Shown here: in pieces, positions 10,172 through 23,500 of the stretch | How the letters are laid out: each line of letters starts with the position of its first letter | How positions within the stretch are numbered: position 1 is the first letter of the stretch | Assembly: GCA_020002185.1 (NCBI GenBank) | Contig: CM034544.1 | Coordinates: 916,823-980,822 of the forward strand | Length of the DNA stretch: 64,000 bases | Direction of reading: 5' to 3' | Source: Paraescarpia echinospica | Taxonomy: Eukaryota; Annelida; Polychaeta; Sabellida; Siboglinidae | Program-made: the position numbers and the translations under genes | Notes under the pieces: model-generated | Database searches by the model: none | Told to the model about the DNA's origin: nothing | The model's input: only the letters and a program-made list of their open reading frames with translations

Positions 10172-12819
10172 GTATATCTACTGATGTACCAATCTACAGT
10201 GGATAAAAGACGATGGGACATAATCACTGTGGTAATATATCTACTGATGTACCAATCTACAGTGGATAAAAGACGATGAGACATAATCACTGTGGCGATA
10301 TATCTACTGATGTACCAATCTACAGTGGATAAAAGACGATGGGACATAATCACTGTGGCGATATCTCTACTGATGTACCAATCTACAGTGGATAAAAGAC
10401 GATGGGACATAATCACTGTGGCGATATCTCTACTGATGTACCAATCTACAGTGGATAAAAGACGATGAGACATAATCACTGTGGCGATATCTCTACTGAT
10501 GTACCAATGTACAGTGGATAAAAGACGATGAGACATAATCACTGTGGCGATATCTCTACTGATGTACCAATCTACAGTGGATAAAAGACGACGGGACATA
10601 ATCACTGTGGCGATATCTCTACTGACGTACCAATCTAAAGTGAATAAAAGACGATGAGACATAATCACTGTGGCGATATCTCTACTGATGTACCAATCTA
10701 CAGTGGATAAAAGACGATGAGACGTAATCACTGTGGCGATATCTCTACTGATGTACCAATCTACAGTGGATAAAAGACGATGGAACATAATCACTGTGGC
10801 GATATCTCTACTGATGTACCAATCTACAGTGAATAAAAGACGATGAGACATAATCACTGTGGCGATATCTCTATTGATGTACCAATCTACAGTGGATAAA
10901 AGACGATGAGACATAATCACTGTGGCGATATATCTACTGATGTACCAATCTACAGTGAATAAAAGACGATGAGACATAATCACGGTGGCGATATCTCTAT
11001 TGATGTACCAATCTACATTGAATACAAGACGATGAGACGTAATCACTGTGGCGATATCTCTACTGATGTACCAATCTACAGTGGATAAAAGACGATGGGA
11101 CATAATCACTGTGGCGATATCTCTACTGATGTACCAATCTACAGTGAATAAAAGACGATGAGACATAATCACTGTGGCGATATCTCTACTGATGTACCAA
11201 TCTACAGTGGATAAAAGACGATGGGACATAATCACTGTGGCGATATCTCTACTGATGTACCAATCTACAGTGGAAAAAAGACGATGGGACATAATCACTG
11301 TGGCGATATCTCTACTGATGTAACAATCTACAGTGAATAAAAGACGATGAGACATAATCACTGTGGCGATATCTCTACTGATGTACCAATCTACAGTGAA
11401 TAAAAGACGATGAATCACTGATATCATACCATCACATGTGGCAATATCTCTACTGATATCTCTACTGATGTACGATATCTCTAATCTACAGTGATAATCA
11501 CTGTGGCGATATCTCTACTGACGATGGGACATAATCACTGTGGCAATATCTCTACTGATGTACCAATCTACAGTGAATAAAAGACGATGAGACATAATCA
11601 CTGTGGCGATATCTCTACTGATGTAACAATCTACAGTGGATAACATAGTGGCGATATCGATGGGACATGAATCACTGTGGCGATATCTCTACTGATGTAC
11701 CAATCTACAGTGGATAAAAGACGATGGGACATAATCACTGTGGCGATATCTCTACTGATGTACCAATCTACAGTGGATAAAAGACGATGAGACATAATCA
11801 CTGTGGCGATATCTCTACTGATGTACCAATCTACAGTGAATAAAAGACGATGAGACATAATCACTGTGGCGATATCTCTACTGATGTACCAATCTACAGT
11901 GGATAAAAGACGATGGGACATAATCACTGTGGCGATATATCTACTGGTGTACCAATCTACAGTGGATAAAAGACGATGGGACATAATCACTGTGGCGATA
12001 TCTCTACTGATGTACCAATCTACAGTGGATAAAAGACGATGGGACATAATCACTGTGACGATATCTCTACTGATGTACCAATCTACAGTGGATAAAAGAC
12101 GATGAGACATAATCACTGTGGCGATATCTCTACTGATGTACCAATCTACAGTGAATAAAAGACGATGAGACATAATCACTGTGGCGATATCTCTACTGAT
12201 GTACCAATCTACAGTGGATAAAAGACGATGGGACATAATCACTGTGGCGATATCTCTACTGATGTACCAATCTACAGTGGATAAAAGACGATGGGACCTA
12301 ATCACTCTGGCGATATCTCTATTGATGTACCAATCTACAGTGAATAAAAGACGATGAGACATAATCACTGTGGCGATATCTCTACTGATGTACCAATCTA
12401 CAGTGGATAAAAGACGATGGGACATAATCACTGTGGCGATATCTCTACTGATGTACCAATCTACAGTGAATAAAAGACGATGAGACATAATCACTGTGGC
12501 GATATCTCTACTGATGTACCAATCTACAGTGGATAAAAGACGATGGGACCTAATCACTGTGGCGATATCTCTACTGATGTACCAATCTACAGTGGATAAA
12601 AGACGATGGGACCTAATCACTCTGGCGATATCTCTATTGATGTACCAATCTACAGTGAATAAAAGACGATGAGACATAATCACTGTGGCGATATCTCTAC
12701 TGATGTACCAATCTACAGTGGATAAAAGACGATGGGACATAATCACTGTGGCGATATCTCTACTGATATACCAATCTACAGTGGATAAAAGACGATGGGA
12801 CATAATCACAGTGGCGATA
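10172..12819. repeat. Minisatellite, 63-bp unit, about 42 copies
   Basis: Units contain GGCGATATCTCTACTGATGT, ACCAATCTACAGTGGATAAA and AGACGATGGGACATAATCAC. Two monomer types (GGATAAAAGACGATGGG and GAATAAAAGACGATGAG) alternate irregularly. The centre, 11410-11690, holds partial and shuffled monomers. The period equals 21 codons, so minus-strand open frames of 428 and 392 aa cover it, with a 21-aa period. There is no promoter, no domain and no excess of silent changes, so I treat these frames as non-coding. Confidence 0.95.
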
Positions 12820-14183
12820 ATACACGAAGTGGAGTTATCGTAGAATGACTGCGACTAATAAGCAGTGGTCTCGCTCCACGTCATACATTCACATCGAATG
12901 CGTTAGGCGCATATCTAAATAAAACTTTACTTTTTCCCCTCCCTGCTGATCACGAGTTTCACGTTGAAAGGTCGCCGACCATTAGCGGGTGCCGGAGTTA
13001 GTGAAGCGTGATGCACGCCACGTATTTATGACGCCATTAATGCCAGGTCGGCTCGTTACGGAGACCAGGCGACACAGTGGCTTCTTGCGACAGGCGCCTC
13101 AAACCTCGAGTCGCGTTTCTTCGGAAATGGCCGACCACGGGAGCGGTCATTAATTCAGTTGTCGCTCGGTCGATAGATGACGTCAGTCATCCGTGACCAC
13201 CTCAATGCCGTCGACTTCCGGCGTCGCGCGCATATGCATATCGAATGTCGTCGGGCGGAAGTGTGTTCGCGTGCCGCCCGGCCGTTAAGCTGTCGTCACG
13301 TGGTTCAGATTGAGTTATGTCTCGCGGCAATGCCCGACGACGTTCGGCATCGCTCCCATAACTGTCGTTGGCGTCATTCATGTCATAATCGTCCTCGTCA
13401 TTGACCGTTATATCGTCATCATCGTCATGGTGTCACCTCCTCTGGTTATGACAGTCGTCTAGTGTCGCCGGCTATTTAAGGCAACGACTTGAAAACAGAT
13501 ACCACCACATTTATTTTGGATAAAATAAACGTTTTTTATTTTCTTATTTCTTGAACCGATTTAGTCATTAGTTGAAATCATCACGGTGTTGTAACTGTGA
13601 AACGTTAGCTAAACCTCTAAGGTAAAGTGACCACTCGTGACGTGTTCTGTGTCCAGTTGATGGCCTTGTGTCTGTCGTTGCGAGGTGTATGACGTCCCCC
13701 TCTTTGGTCGACCCCAAGGGATACAGGACTATTTCGTGTCTTCAACATAATTATATTTCTTGTTGTTGACGTCGCGTTGGTCCATCTCCCCTTCCGGTGA
13801 CGTGATGTGTATGGTTGTTGTTCACTGCATTGGTCAGCGGGATTCCGGCACGAAGACCCAGGCGATGTACTTGGAGCTATGACTGATGGTGGTATTCCTG
13901 CGCACTTTTGACTTCCTTCCTAGCCTCGAAGAACCCGTGAGTTAACACATCACAACATTCTCTGCGGGGGATCTGTCTGCGGGAGGTCTTTCTGCGGGGC
14001 TTCCCTTCAACGAAACCATCGTCACGTCAAATGTCAACGAGCTATTCGTCGAGCATTCCGTCGCTAGGAATAGTCAGAGAAATGCGAAGGACGTTATCAC
14101 AAAGAAGGACGACGTGGGAACATTTCTGAACTAATAAGATATGAGATAACAGATGGTTAACCGAGGCTGAAACAGGGCGAGTG
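12820..14183. other. Unique island of about 1.36 kb, no gene
   Basis: GC-richer single-copy DNA. 12950-13300 carries homeodomain-like CCATTAATG and CATTAATTC, a perfect TGACGTCA at 13178-13185 and GCATATGCATAT near 13230. 13340-13430 contains GTCATC/GTCGTC runs. A few CTGCGGG repeats lie near 13970-14000. No convincing exon. Possible enhancer content is an inference. Confidence 0.45.
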
Positions 14184-14457
14184 TCTGACGTCTAGGGATC
14201 TCTGATGTCTCGGGGATCTCTAGCGTCTCAGGATCTCTGATGTCTCGGGGATCTCTGGCTTCTCGGGATCTCTGATGTCCCGGGGATCTCTGGCGTCTCG
14301 GGATCTCTGATGTCTCGGGGATCTCTGATGTCTCGGGATATCTGATGTCCCGGGGATCTCTGGCGTATCGGGATCTCTGATGTCTCGGGATCTCTGACGT
14401 CTTGGAATCCCTAACGTCTCGGGATCTCTGGCGTCTCGGGATCTCTAACGTATCGGG
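14184..14457. repeat. Degenerate short-unit repeat, 17-20 bp, about 14 copies
   Basis: Copies of GGGATCTCTGATGTCTCGG with alternation of GATGTCTCGGG and GGCGTCTCGG forms. Unit length fluctuates by one or two bases. Confidence 0.88.
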
Positions 14458-14654
14458 TTTTCTGCAGTATATCGCAAGTTCCGAGACATAAGATCGTCAT
14501 GAGAAGGTTGATGAAGCATTTCAGTGTCTCCAGAGCCGTCAGATCTGTCGGCGGTTGTCAGTCTATGTCGTCGTTTCTAAGTCCTCGGCCCTCGGTCATT
14601 GGTCCTCTGTTTTATGCCTCTGTCATAAGTCCAAGTTCCTTGGTTCTCTCTTCT

Positions 14655-15128
14655 GTGTCTTAGGTCCCCTACGTCCTGGCAGCTTAGTCCTTAGGTACTC
14701 TCCTCTACATCCTGGCAGCTTGGTCCTTAGGTCCTCTCCTCTACGTCCTGGTAGCTTGGTCCGTAGGTCCTCTCCTCTACGTCCTGGCAGTTTGGTCATT
14801 AGGCCCTCTCGTCTACGTCCTGGCAGCTTGGTCCTTAGGTCCTCTCCTCTACGTCCTCGGTCCTGGCTGCTTGGTCCTTAGGTCCTCTCCTCTACGTCCT
14901 CGATCCTGGCAGCTTGGTCCTTAGGTCCTCGCCTCTATGTCCTGGCAGCTTGGTCCTTAGGTCCTCTCCTCTACATCCTCGGTCCTGGCTGCTTGGTCCT
15001 TAGGTCCTCTCCTCTACGTCCTCGGTCCTAGCAGCTTGGTCCTTAGGTCCTCTCCTCTACGTCCTCGGTCCTGGCAGCTTGGTCCTTAGGTCCTCTCCTC
15101 TACGTCCTCGGTCTTGGCAGCCTGTGTA
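14655..15128. repeat. Minisatellite, 36/42-bp units, about 12 copies
   Basis: Units comprise GGTCCTTAGGTCCTCTCCTC, TACGTCC and TGGCAGCTT. Some carry an extra six bases that turn GTCCTGG into GTCCTCGGTCCTGG, giving 42-bp forms, mainly on the right. Confidence 0.9.
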
Positions 15129-15592
15129 CTAGACCGGCCTGTGTCCTAGATCGGCGGGTGTCTTAGACCATCATGTCCTAGACCGGCCTGTGTCCTAGAC
15201 TAGCCGGTGTCCTAGACCACCTGTTCTGGACTGGCATATGTCCTAGGCCGACTTGTTTCCTAGACCAGCATGTGTCCTAGACCGGCCTGTGTCCTAGAGC
15301 CTCCTGTCCTAGACCGGCCTGTGTCCTAGATCGGTCTGTGTCCTAGACCGGCCTGTGTTCTATATCATCCTGTCCTAGAACGGTCTATGTCCTTGACCAG
15401 CCTTTGTTCTAGACCGGCATGTGTCCTAGATCATACTGTCCTAATCCGGCCTGTGTCCTAGTCCGGCCTGTGTCGTAGATCATCCTGTCCTAGACCGGTC
15501 TGTTTCCTAGACCAGCCGCTGTCTTAGACTGGTCAGTGTCCTAGATCATACTGTCCTAGACCGGCCTGTGTCCTAGATCATACTGTCAGACC
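15129..15592. repeat. Degenerate 14-18-bp repeat
   Basis: A long series of CCTAGACCGGCCTGTGT mixed with CTAGATCATCCTGTC variants. Unit length varies, so the register slips repeatedly. Confidence 0.85.
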
Positions 15593-16767
15593 CACCATGT
15601 CCTCGGTGGCGGCCTTATTGCGTATTCACACCGCGAGCCTAACTTCACCCGACAGACGACGACTTTTTCCGCGCGCTTAGCTCCGGCCGCTTTTTTAATT
15701 TCCGCACTCGACCGTTGTCAACGTGATGGATGCCCCACGGCCCCACGGCCCTCGTCTGACGGCCTAGGCCGGGCTCCACCGCCCAGCGAACAACGGTAAT
15801 TGTTTTCATTTTATGAATACGGTGAAGTCAACAACACCGTGTTGATGTCTAATTCTAAACATTATATATCGTACCACGAGTTACTATTTGGTTCTCTTGG
15901 CCCTGTTCACAGCAGTAAAGACGTTCCGTTTTCACTTATTACACCTGACATCGACTCTTACTGCAGCACCCACTAGCGGTCATCACCGTTGACTGTGTTG
16001 GCGCGATGGCTGTAATGACGTCACCGGAGTGTTTGTGACGTCACCTTGTTTAGCGTTGTTGTTTTCCTTATCACGAACTGCACCGTCGTTCGGTATTCGA
16101 GCCCATTAATTACCAATGGTCCGTAAGTCACACTATGTTTCACGTGTGCATGCTTTACACTGCTATTTAACGAAAAAGTATTTATTTTATAAACCGGATA
16201 GCCACTCTATCGCCGATTGGTAGATATTTACATATTTAACCACCATCCTCTGAAAAACAACTTTAGTCTTTAATACAAACCGAAGCAGCCGGCGCTAGTC
16301 CCGCCTCTACCGGCTGTTTCATCGCCGCGTCGCCACGATCAATAACGTCGAAATTACGTCGCTTCGACATTGATTGACACGTAGACCAGCATCGCAATTT
16401 GGACGATTTCTAACCCGCCGCGAGGCACAAAACACCACTTAGACGTCGGTTATGATCAAACCCGTACTTTCTCTCGTTCCGCACAATACATTTATCGCGC
16501 CTGGCTGCGGCTTACTCGTGACAAGTTAATGCTGGGCTGTCGATGTCACGTGACGTACTGGAATTAAGTTGACATGTGACGTCATTGACTACAGCTGCTA
16601 CGTCCGGGTAGAGTAGGGTCAGCAGGCTACGTAGATGCAACTTACGGCAATCTGTTGTGGTTCCAGATGGTCACGGAAACCTACGTGACGATTCATGTAA
16701 CCTGCGTGACGGGGATATCTTGTTAAGCTTATAGTATATTTATATCCTTGTTGATTATCGCTCCAAT
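15593..16767. other. Unique island rich in regulatory-type motifs
   Basis: No gene seen. Two perfect CRE octamers TGACGTCA at 16016-16023 and 16036-16043 (20 bp apart), a third at 16577-16584, a PBX/MEIS-like TGATTGACAC at 16371-16380, ATCAATAACG near 16338 and GTCACGTGACG near 16546. 15650-15790 is CpG-rich. A good candidate for cis-regulatory sequence; unproven. Confidence 0.45.
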
Positions 16768-16811
16768 GTTCTCTCTCTCTCCCCCTCGCTCTAACTCCCC
16801 CCTCCCTCTCA

Positions 16812-16889
<78 letters not shown>

Positions 16890-17056
16890 CCTCTCTCCCT
16901 CCCACATCACTCTCTCTCCCTCCCTCCCTCCCTCCCTCCGCCTCCCTCCCTCCCTCCCTCCCTCCCTCACCCCCTCCCTCTCACTCTCTCTCTCTTCCTC
17001 CCTCTCTCCCTCCCCCTCTCTCTCACTGTCCATCTCCCCCCTCCTCTCTCTCTCCC
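16768..17056. repeat. CT / CCCT polypyrimidine tract
   Basis: About 290 bp of CT and CCCT repeats, similar in kind to 1713-2083. Open frames on both strands are compositional. Confidence 0.95.
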
Positions 17057-17214
17057 CATTAATCTGGCTTGAACGTCCTCTCTAAAAGCAATTAAGTGAT
17101 AATGTCGAGACGAGGGAGCGTGATTCCCGGTCAAGTCGTGGCGTGATCGTTGGTCAAGTCGTTAATGGACGTCCATTGTTCGTGCCCCAGTCGCCAACAC
17201 GAAGTTAGGTCATC

Positions 17215-17370
17215 GCGTGCTAAACGACAATGTGCGTGATTCTGCGTGAACGTAGATTGCGTCACCAACATGCGCAGCGTTGAGAGAACGCACGTTGCGT
17301 CATCAACGTGCGTTATATGTTGAAAGAATGTACGTTGCCTCATCAACGTGCGCTATGTTGAGAGAGGACC
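17215..17370. repeat. Degenerate 40-45-bp repeat, about 3.5 copies
   Basis: Repeated ACGTTGCGTCATCAACGTGC followed by GTTGAGAGAACGC with indels. Each unit holds an ACGTTG...CAACGT inverted pair. Confidence 0.75.
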
Positions 17371-17533
17371 ACGTGTCGGTCTAGCCTCTATGCGAGGTCT
17401 GAACAAACTCTACCGAAGAATTACCCTTGGGACAGTGCTGATGTCCTTAGATGGCAGACAGATGAAGTGTTATTTTAATTTAATTTCTGTCGCAATCACG
17501 GCGGGATAGGTCGCGTATGGTGGCGTTGACATA

Positions 17534-20500
17534 CACCTTATATATAGTATCCACCCGTTTAATTTAGAGACACATTGTTTATAGTATCCACTTGTGTCAT
17601 TAAGAGACACATTGTATATAGTATCCACCCGTATCACTAAGAGTCACCTTGTATATAGTATCCACATGTTTCACTAAGAGTCACCTTGTATATAGTATCC
17701 ACCCGTTTCACTAAGAGTCACCTTGTATATAGTATCCACTTGTTTCATTAAGATACACCTTCTATGTAGTATCCACTTGTTTCATTTTTTAAGTGACGCC
17801 TAGTATATAGTATCCACTTGTTTCATTAAGAGACGCCTTGAATACAGTACCCACTTGTTTCATTAAGATACGCCTTGAACACTGTATCCACTTGTGTTAT
17901 TAAGAGACACCTTGTATATAGTATCCACTTGTTTAATTAAGAGACACCTTGTATAGAGTATCCACTTGTTTCATTAAGAGAAACCTTGTATATAGTATCC
18001 ACTTGTTTCATCAAGAGACGCCTTGAATACTGTATCCACTTATGTTATTAAGAGATACCTTGTATATAGTATCCACTTGTTTCATTAAGAGACACCTTGT
18101 ATATAGTATCCACGTGTTTAATTAAGATACGTCTTGAATATTGTATCCACTTGTGTTATTAAGGGACACCTTGTATATAGTATCCACTTGTTTCATTAAG
18201 AGACACCTTGTATATAGTATCCACTTGTTTCATTAAGAGACACCTTGTATATAGTGTCCAATTGTTTCATTAAGATACGCATTGAATACTTTAACCACTT
18301 GTGTTATTAAGAGACATCTTGTATATATTATCCACTTGTTTCATTAAGAGACCCTTGTATATAGTATCCACTTGTTTCATTAAGAGACATCTTGTATATA
18401 GTAACCACTTGTTTCATCAAGAGACGCCTTGAATACTGTATTCACTTGTGTTATTAAGATACACCTTATATATAGTATCCACTTGTTTCATTAAGAGACA
18501 CCTTGTATATAGTATCCACTTGTTTAATTAAGAGACACCTTGTATATAGTATCCACTTGTTTCATTAAGAGACACCTTGTATATAGTATCCATTTGTTTC
18601 ATCAAGAGACGCCTTGAATACTGTATCCACTTGTGTTATTAAGAGACACCTTGTATACACTATCCACTTGTTTCATCAAGAGACGCCTTGAATACTGTAT
18701 CCACTTGTGTTATTAAGAGACACCTTGTATACACTATCCACTTGTTTCATCAAGAGACGCCTTGAATACTGTATCCACTTGTGTTATTAAGAGACACTTT
18801 GTATATAGTATCCACTTGTTTCATTAAGAGACACCTTGTATATAGTATACACTTGTTTCACTAAGATACACCTTGTATATAGTATCCACTTGTTTCATTA
18901 AGAGACACCTTGTATATAGTATCCATTTGTTTCAGCAAGAGACACCTTGAATACTGTATCCACTTGTGTTATTAAGAGACACCTTGTATATAGTATCCAC
19001 TAGTTTCATCAAGAGACGCCTTCAATACTGTATCCACTTGTGTTATTAAGATTCACCTTGTATATAGTATCCATTTTTTTTTATTAAGAGACAACTTGTA
19101 TATAGTATCCACTTGTTTCATTAAGATACGCCTTGAATACAGTATCCACTTGTTTCATTAAGAGACACCTTGTATACAGTATCCACTTGTTTCATTAAGA
19201 GACACCTTGTATAAAGTATCCATTTGTTTCATTAAGAGACACCTTGTATATAGTATCCACTTGTTTCATTAAGAGACACCTTGTATATAGTAACCATTTG
19301 TTTCATCAAGAGACGCCTAGAATACTGCATCCACTTGTGTTATTAAGAGACACCTTGTATATAGTATCCACTTGTTTCATCAAGAGACGCCTTGAATACT
19401 GTATCCACTTGTGTTATTAAGAGACACCTTGTATATAGTATCCAATTGTTTAATTAAGAGACTCCTTGTATATAGTATCCACTTGTTTCATTAAGATACG
19501 CCTTGAATACAGTATCCACTTGTTTAATTAAGAGACACCTTGTATATAGTATCCACTTGTTTCATTAAGAGACACCTTGTATATAGTATCCACTTGTTTC
19601 ATTAAGATACGCCTTGAATACGGTATCCACTTGTTTCATTAAGAGACACCTTGTATATAGTATCCACTTGTTTCATTAAGAGACGCCTTGAATTCTGTAT
19701 CCACTTGTGTTATTAAGAGACACCTTGTATATAGTATCCACTTGTTTAATTAAGAGACACCTTGAATATAGTATCCACTTGTTTCATTAAGATACGCCTT
19801 GAATACAATATCCACTTGTTTCATTAAGAGACACCTTGTATATAGTATCCACTTGTTTCATTAAGAGACACCTTGTATATAGTATCCACTTGTTTCATTA
19901 AGATACGCCTTGAATACGGTATCCTCTTTTTTCATTAAGAGACACCTTGTATATAGTATCCACTTGTGTTATTAAGAGACACCTTGTATATATTATCCAC
20001 TTGTTTCTTCAAGAGACGCATTGAATACTGTATCCACTTGTGTTATTAAGAGACACCTTGTATATAGTATCCACTTGTTTCATTAAGAGACACCTTGTAT
20101 ATAGTATCAACTTATTTAATCAAGAGACGCCTTGAATACTGTATCCACTTGTGTTATTAAGATACACCTTGTATATAGTATCCACTTGTTTCATTAAGAG
20201 ACACCTTGAATATAGTATCCACTTGTTTCATCAAGAGAAGCCTTGAATACTGTATCCACTTGTGTTATTAAGAGACACCTTGTATATAGTATCCACTTGT
20301 TTAATTAAGAGACACCTTGTATATAGTATCCACTTGTTTCATTAAGATACGCCTTGAATACAGTATCCACTTGTTTCATTAAGAGACACCTTGTATATAG
20401 TATCCACTTGTTTCATTAAGAGACACCTTGTATATAGTATCCACTTGTTTCATTAAGATAGCCTTGAATACATATCCACTTGTTTCATTAAGAGACACCT

Positions 20501-23500
20501 TGTATATAGTATCCACTTGTTTCATTAAGAGACACTTGTATATAGTATCCACTTGTTTCATTAAGAGTCACCTTGTATATATTATCCACTTGTATTATTA
20601 AGAGACACCTTGTATATAGTATCCACTTGTTTCATTAAGAGACACCTTGTATATAGTATCAACTTATTTAATCAAGAGACGCCTTGAATACTGTATCCAC
20701 TTGTGTTATTAAGATACACCTTGTATATAGTATCCACTTGTTTCATTAAGAGACACCTTGAATAGTTTTCATCAGAGACGCCTTCAATGCAGCATACTTG
20801 TTATTAAGATTCACCTTGTATATGAAATTATCCATTTTTTATTAAGAGACTTAACTTGTATACTAGTATCCCACTTGTTTCATTAAGATACGCCTTGAAT
20901 ACAGTATCCACTTGTTTCATTAAGAGACACCTTGTATACGAGTATCCACTTGTTTCATTAGAGACTGCTTGTATAAAGGTATCCATTTGTTTCATTAAAG
21001 AGACACCTTGTATATAGTATCCACTTGTTTCATTAAGGGCCACCTTGTATATAGTAATGCATTTGTTTCATCAAGAGAGACGCCTAGAATACTGCATCCA
21101 CTTGTGTTATTAAGAGACACCTTGTATATAGTATCCACTTGTTTTCATCAAGAGACGCCCTTTGGAATACCTTATCCACTTGTGTTATTAAGACACCTTG
21201 TATATAGTGTCAATTGTTTAATTAAAGGACTCCTTGTATAGTATCCACTTGTTTCATTAAGATACGCCTTGAATACAGTATCCACTTGTTTAATTAAGAG
21301 ACACCTTGTATATAGTATCCACTTGTTTCATTAAGAGACACCTTGTATATAGTATCCACTTGTTTCATTAAGATACGCCTTGAATACGGTATCCACTTGT
21401 TTCATTAAGAGACACCTTGTATATAGTATCCACTTGTTTCATTAAGAGACGCCTTGAATTCTGTATCCACTTGTGTTATTAAGAGACACCTTGTATATAG
21501 TATCCACTTGTTTAATTAAGAGACACCTTGAATATAGTATCCACTTGTTTCATTAAGATACGCCTTGAATACAATATCCACTTGTTTCATTAAGAGACAC
21601 CTTGTATATAGTATCCACTTGTTTCATTAAGAGACACCTTGTATATAGTATCCACTTGTTTCATTAAGATACGCCTTGAATACGGTATCCTCTTTTTTCA
21701 TTAAGAGACACCTTGTATATAGTATCCACTTGTGTTATTAAGAGACACCTTGTATATATTATCCACTTGTTTCTTCAAGAGACGCATTGAATACTGTATC
21801 CACTTGTGTTATTAAGAGACACCTTGTATATAGTATCCACTTGTTTCATTAAGAGACACCTTGTATATAGTATCAACTTATTTAATCAAGAGACGCCTTG
21901 AATACTGTATCCACTTGTGTTATTAAGATACACCTTGTATATAGTATCCACTTGTTTCATTAAGAGACACCTTGAATATAGTATCCACTTGTTTCATCAA
22001 GAGAAGCCTTGAATACTGTATCCACTTGTGTTATTAAGAGACACCTTGTATATAGTATCCACTTGTTTAATTAAGAGACACCTTGTATATAGTATCCACT
22101 TGTTTCATTAAGATACGCCTTGAATACAGTATCCACTTGTTTCATTAAGAGACACCTTGTATATAGTATCCACTTGTTTCATTAAGAGACATCTTGTATA
22201 TAGTATCCACTTGTTTCATTAAGAGTCACCTTGTATATATTATCCACTTGTATTATTAAGAGACACCTTGTATATAGTATCCACTTGTTTCATTAAGAGA
22301 CACCTTGTATATAGTATCAACTTATTTAATCAAGAGACGCCTTGAATACTGTATCCACTTGTGTTATTAAGATACACCTTGTATATAGTATCCACTTGTT
22401 TCATTAAGAGACACCTTGAATATAGTATCCACTTGTTTCATCAAGAGAAGCCTTGAATACTGTATCCACTTGTGTTATTAAGAGACACCTTGTATATAGT
22501 ATCCACTTGTTTAATTAAGAGACACCTTGTATATAGTATCCACTTGTTTCATTAAGATACGCCTTGAATACAGTATCCACTTGTTTCATTAAGAGACACC
22601 TTGTATATAGTATCCACTTGTTTCATTAAGAGACATCTTGTATATAGTATCCACTTGTTTCATTAAGAGTCACCTTGTATATATTATCCACTTGTATTAT
22701 TAAGAGACACCTTGTATATAGTATCCACTTGTTTCATTAAGAGACACCTTGAATATAGTATCCACTTGTTTCATCAAGAGACGCCTTGAATACTGTATCC
22801 ACTTGTGTTATTAAGATACACCTTGTATACAGTATCCACTTGTTTCATTAAGAGACACCTTGTATATAGTATCCACTTGTTTCATTAAGAGACGCCTTGA
22901 ATACATTATCCACTTGTTTCATTAATAGTCACCTTGTATATATAGTATCCACTTGTTTCAATAAGAGACTCCTTGTATATAGTATCCACTTGTTTCATTA
23001 ATTGATACCTTGTATACAGCATCCACTTGTTTCATTAAGAGACACCTTGTATATAGTATCCACTTGTTTTATTAAGAGACACCTTGTATATAGTATCCAC
23101 TTGTTTCATCGAGATACGCCTTGAATACTGTATCCACTTGTGTTAATAAGATACACCTTGTTTATAGTATCCACTAGTTTCATTAAGAGACACCTTGTAT
23201 AAAGTATCCATTTGTTTCATTAAGAGACACCTTGTATAAAGTATCCATTTGTTTCATTAAGAGACACCTTGTATATAATATCCACTTGTTTCATTAAGAG
23301 ACACCTTGTATATAGTATCCATTTGTTTCATCAAGAGACGCCTTGAATACTGTATCCACTTGTGTTATTAAGAGACACCTTGTATATAGTATCCAGTTGT
23401 TTCATCAAGAGACGCCTTGAATACTGTATCCACTTGTGTTATTAAGAGACACCTTGTATATAGTATCCAATTGTTTAATTAAGAGACACCTTGTATATAG

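Noticed and set aside
10141..12809. Two minus-strand open frames of 428 and 392 aa with a 21-aa repeat
   Set aside because: They exist because the 63-bp unit is a multiple of three and lacks stops in this frame. No signal peptide, domain, promoter or splice context; substitutions are often amino-acid changing (Ser/Phe); the frame dies at the scrambled zone.
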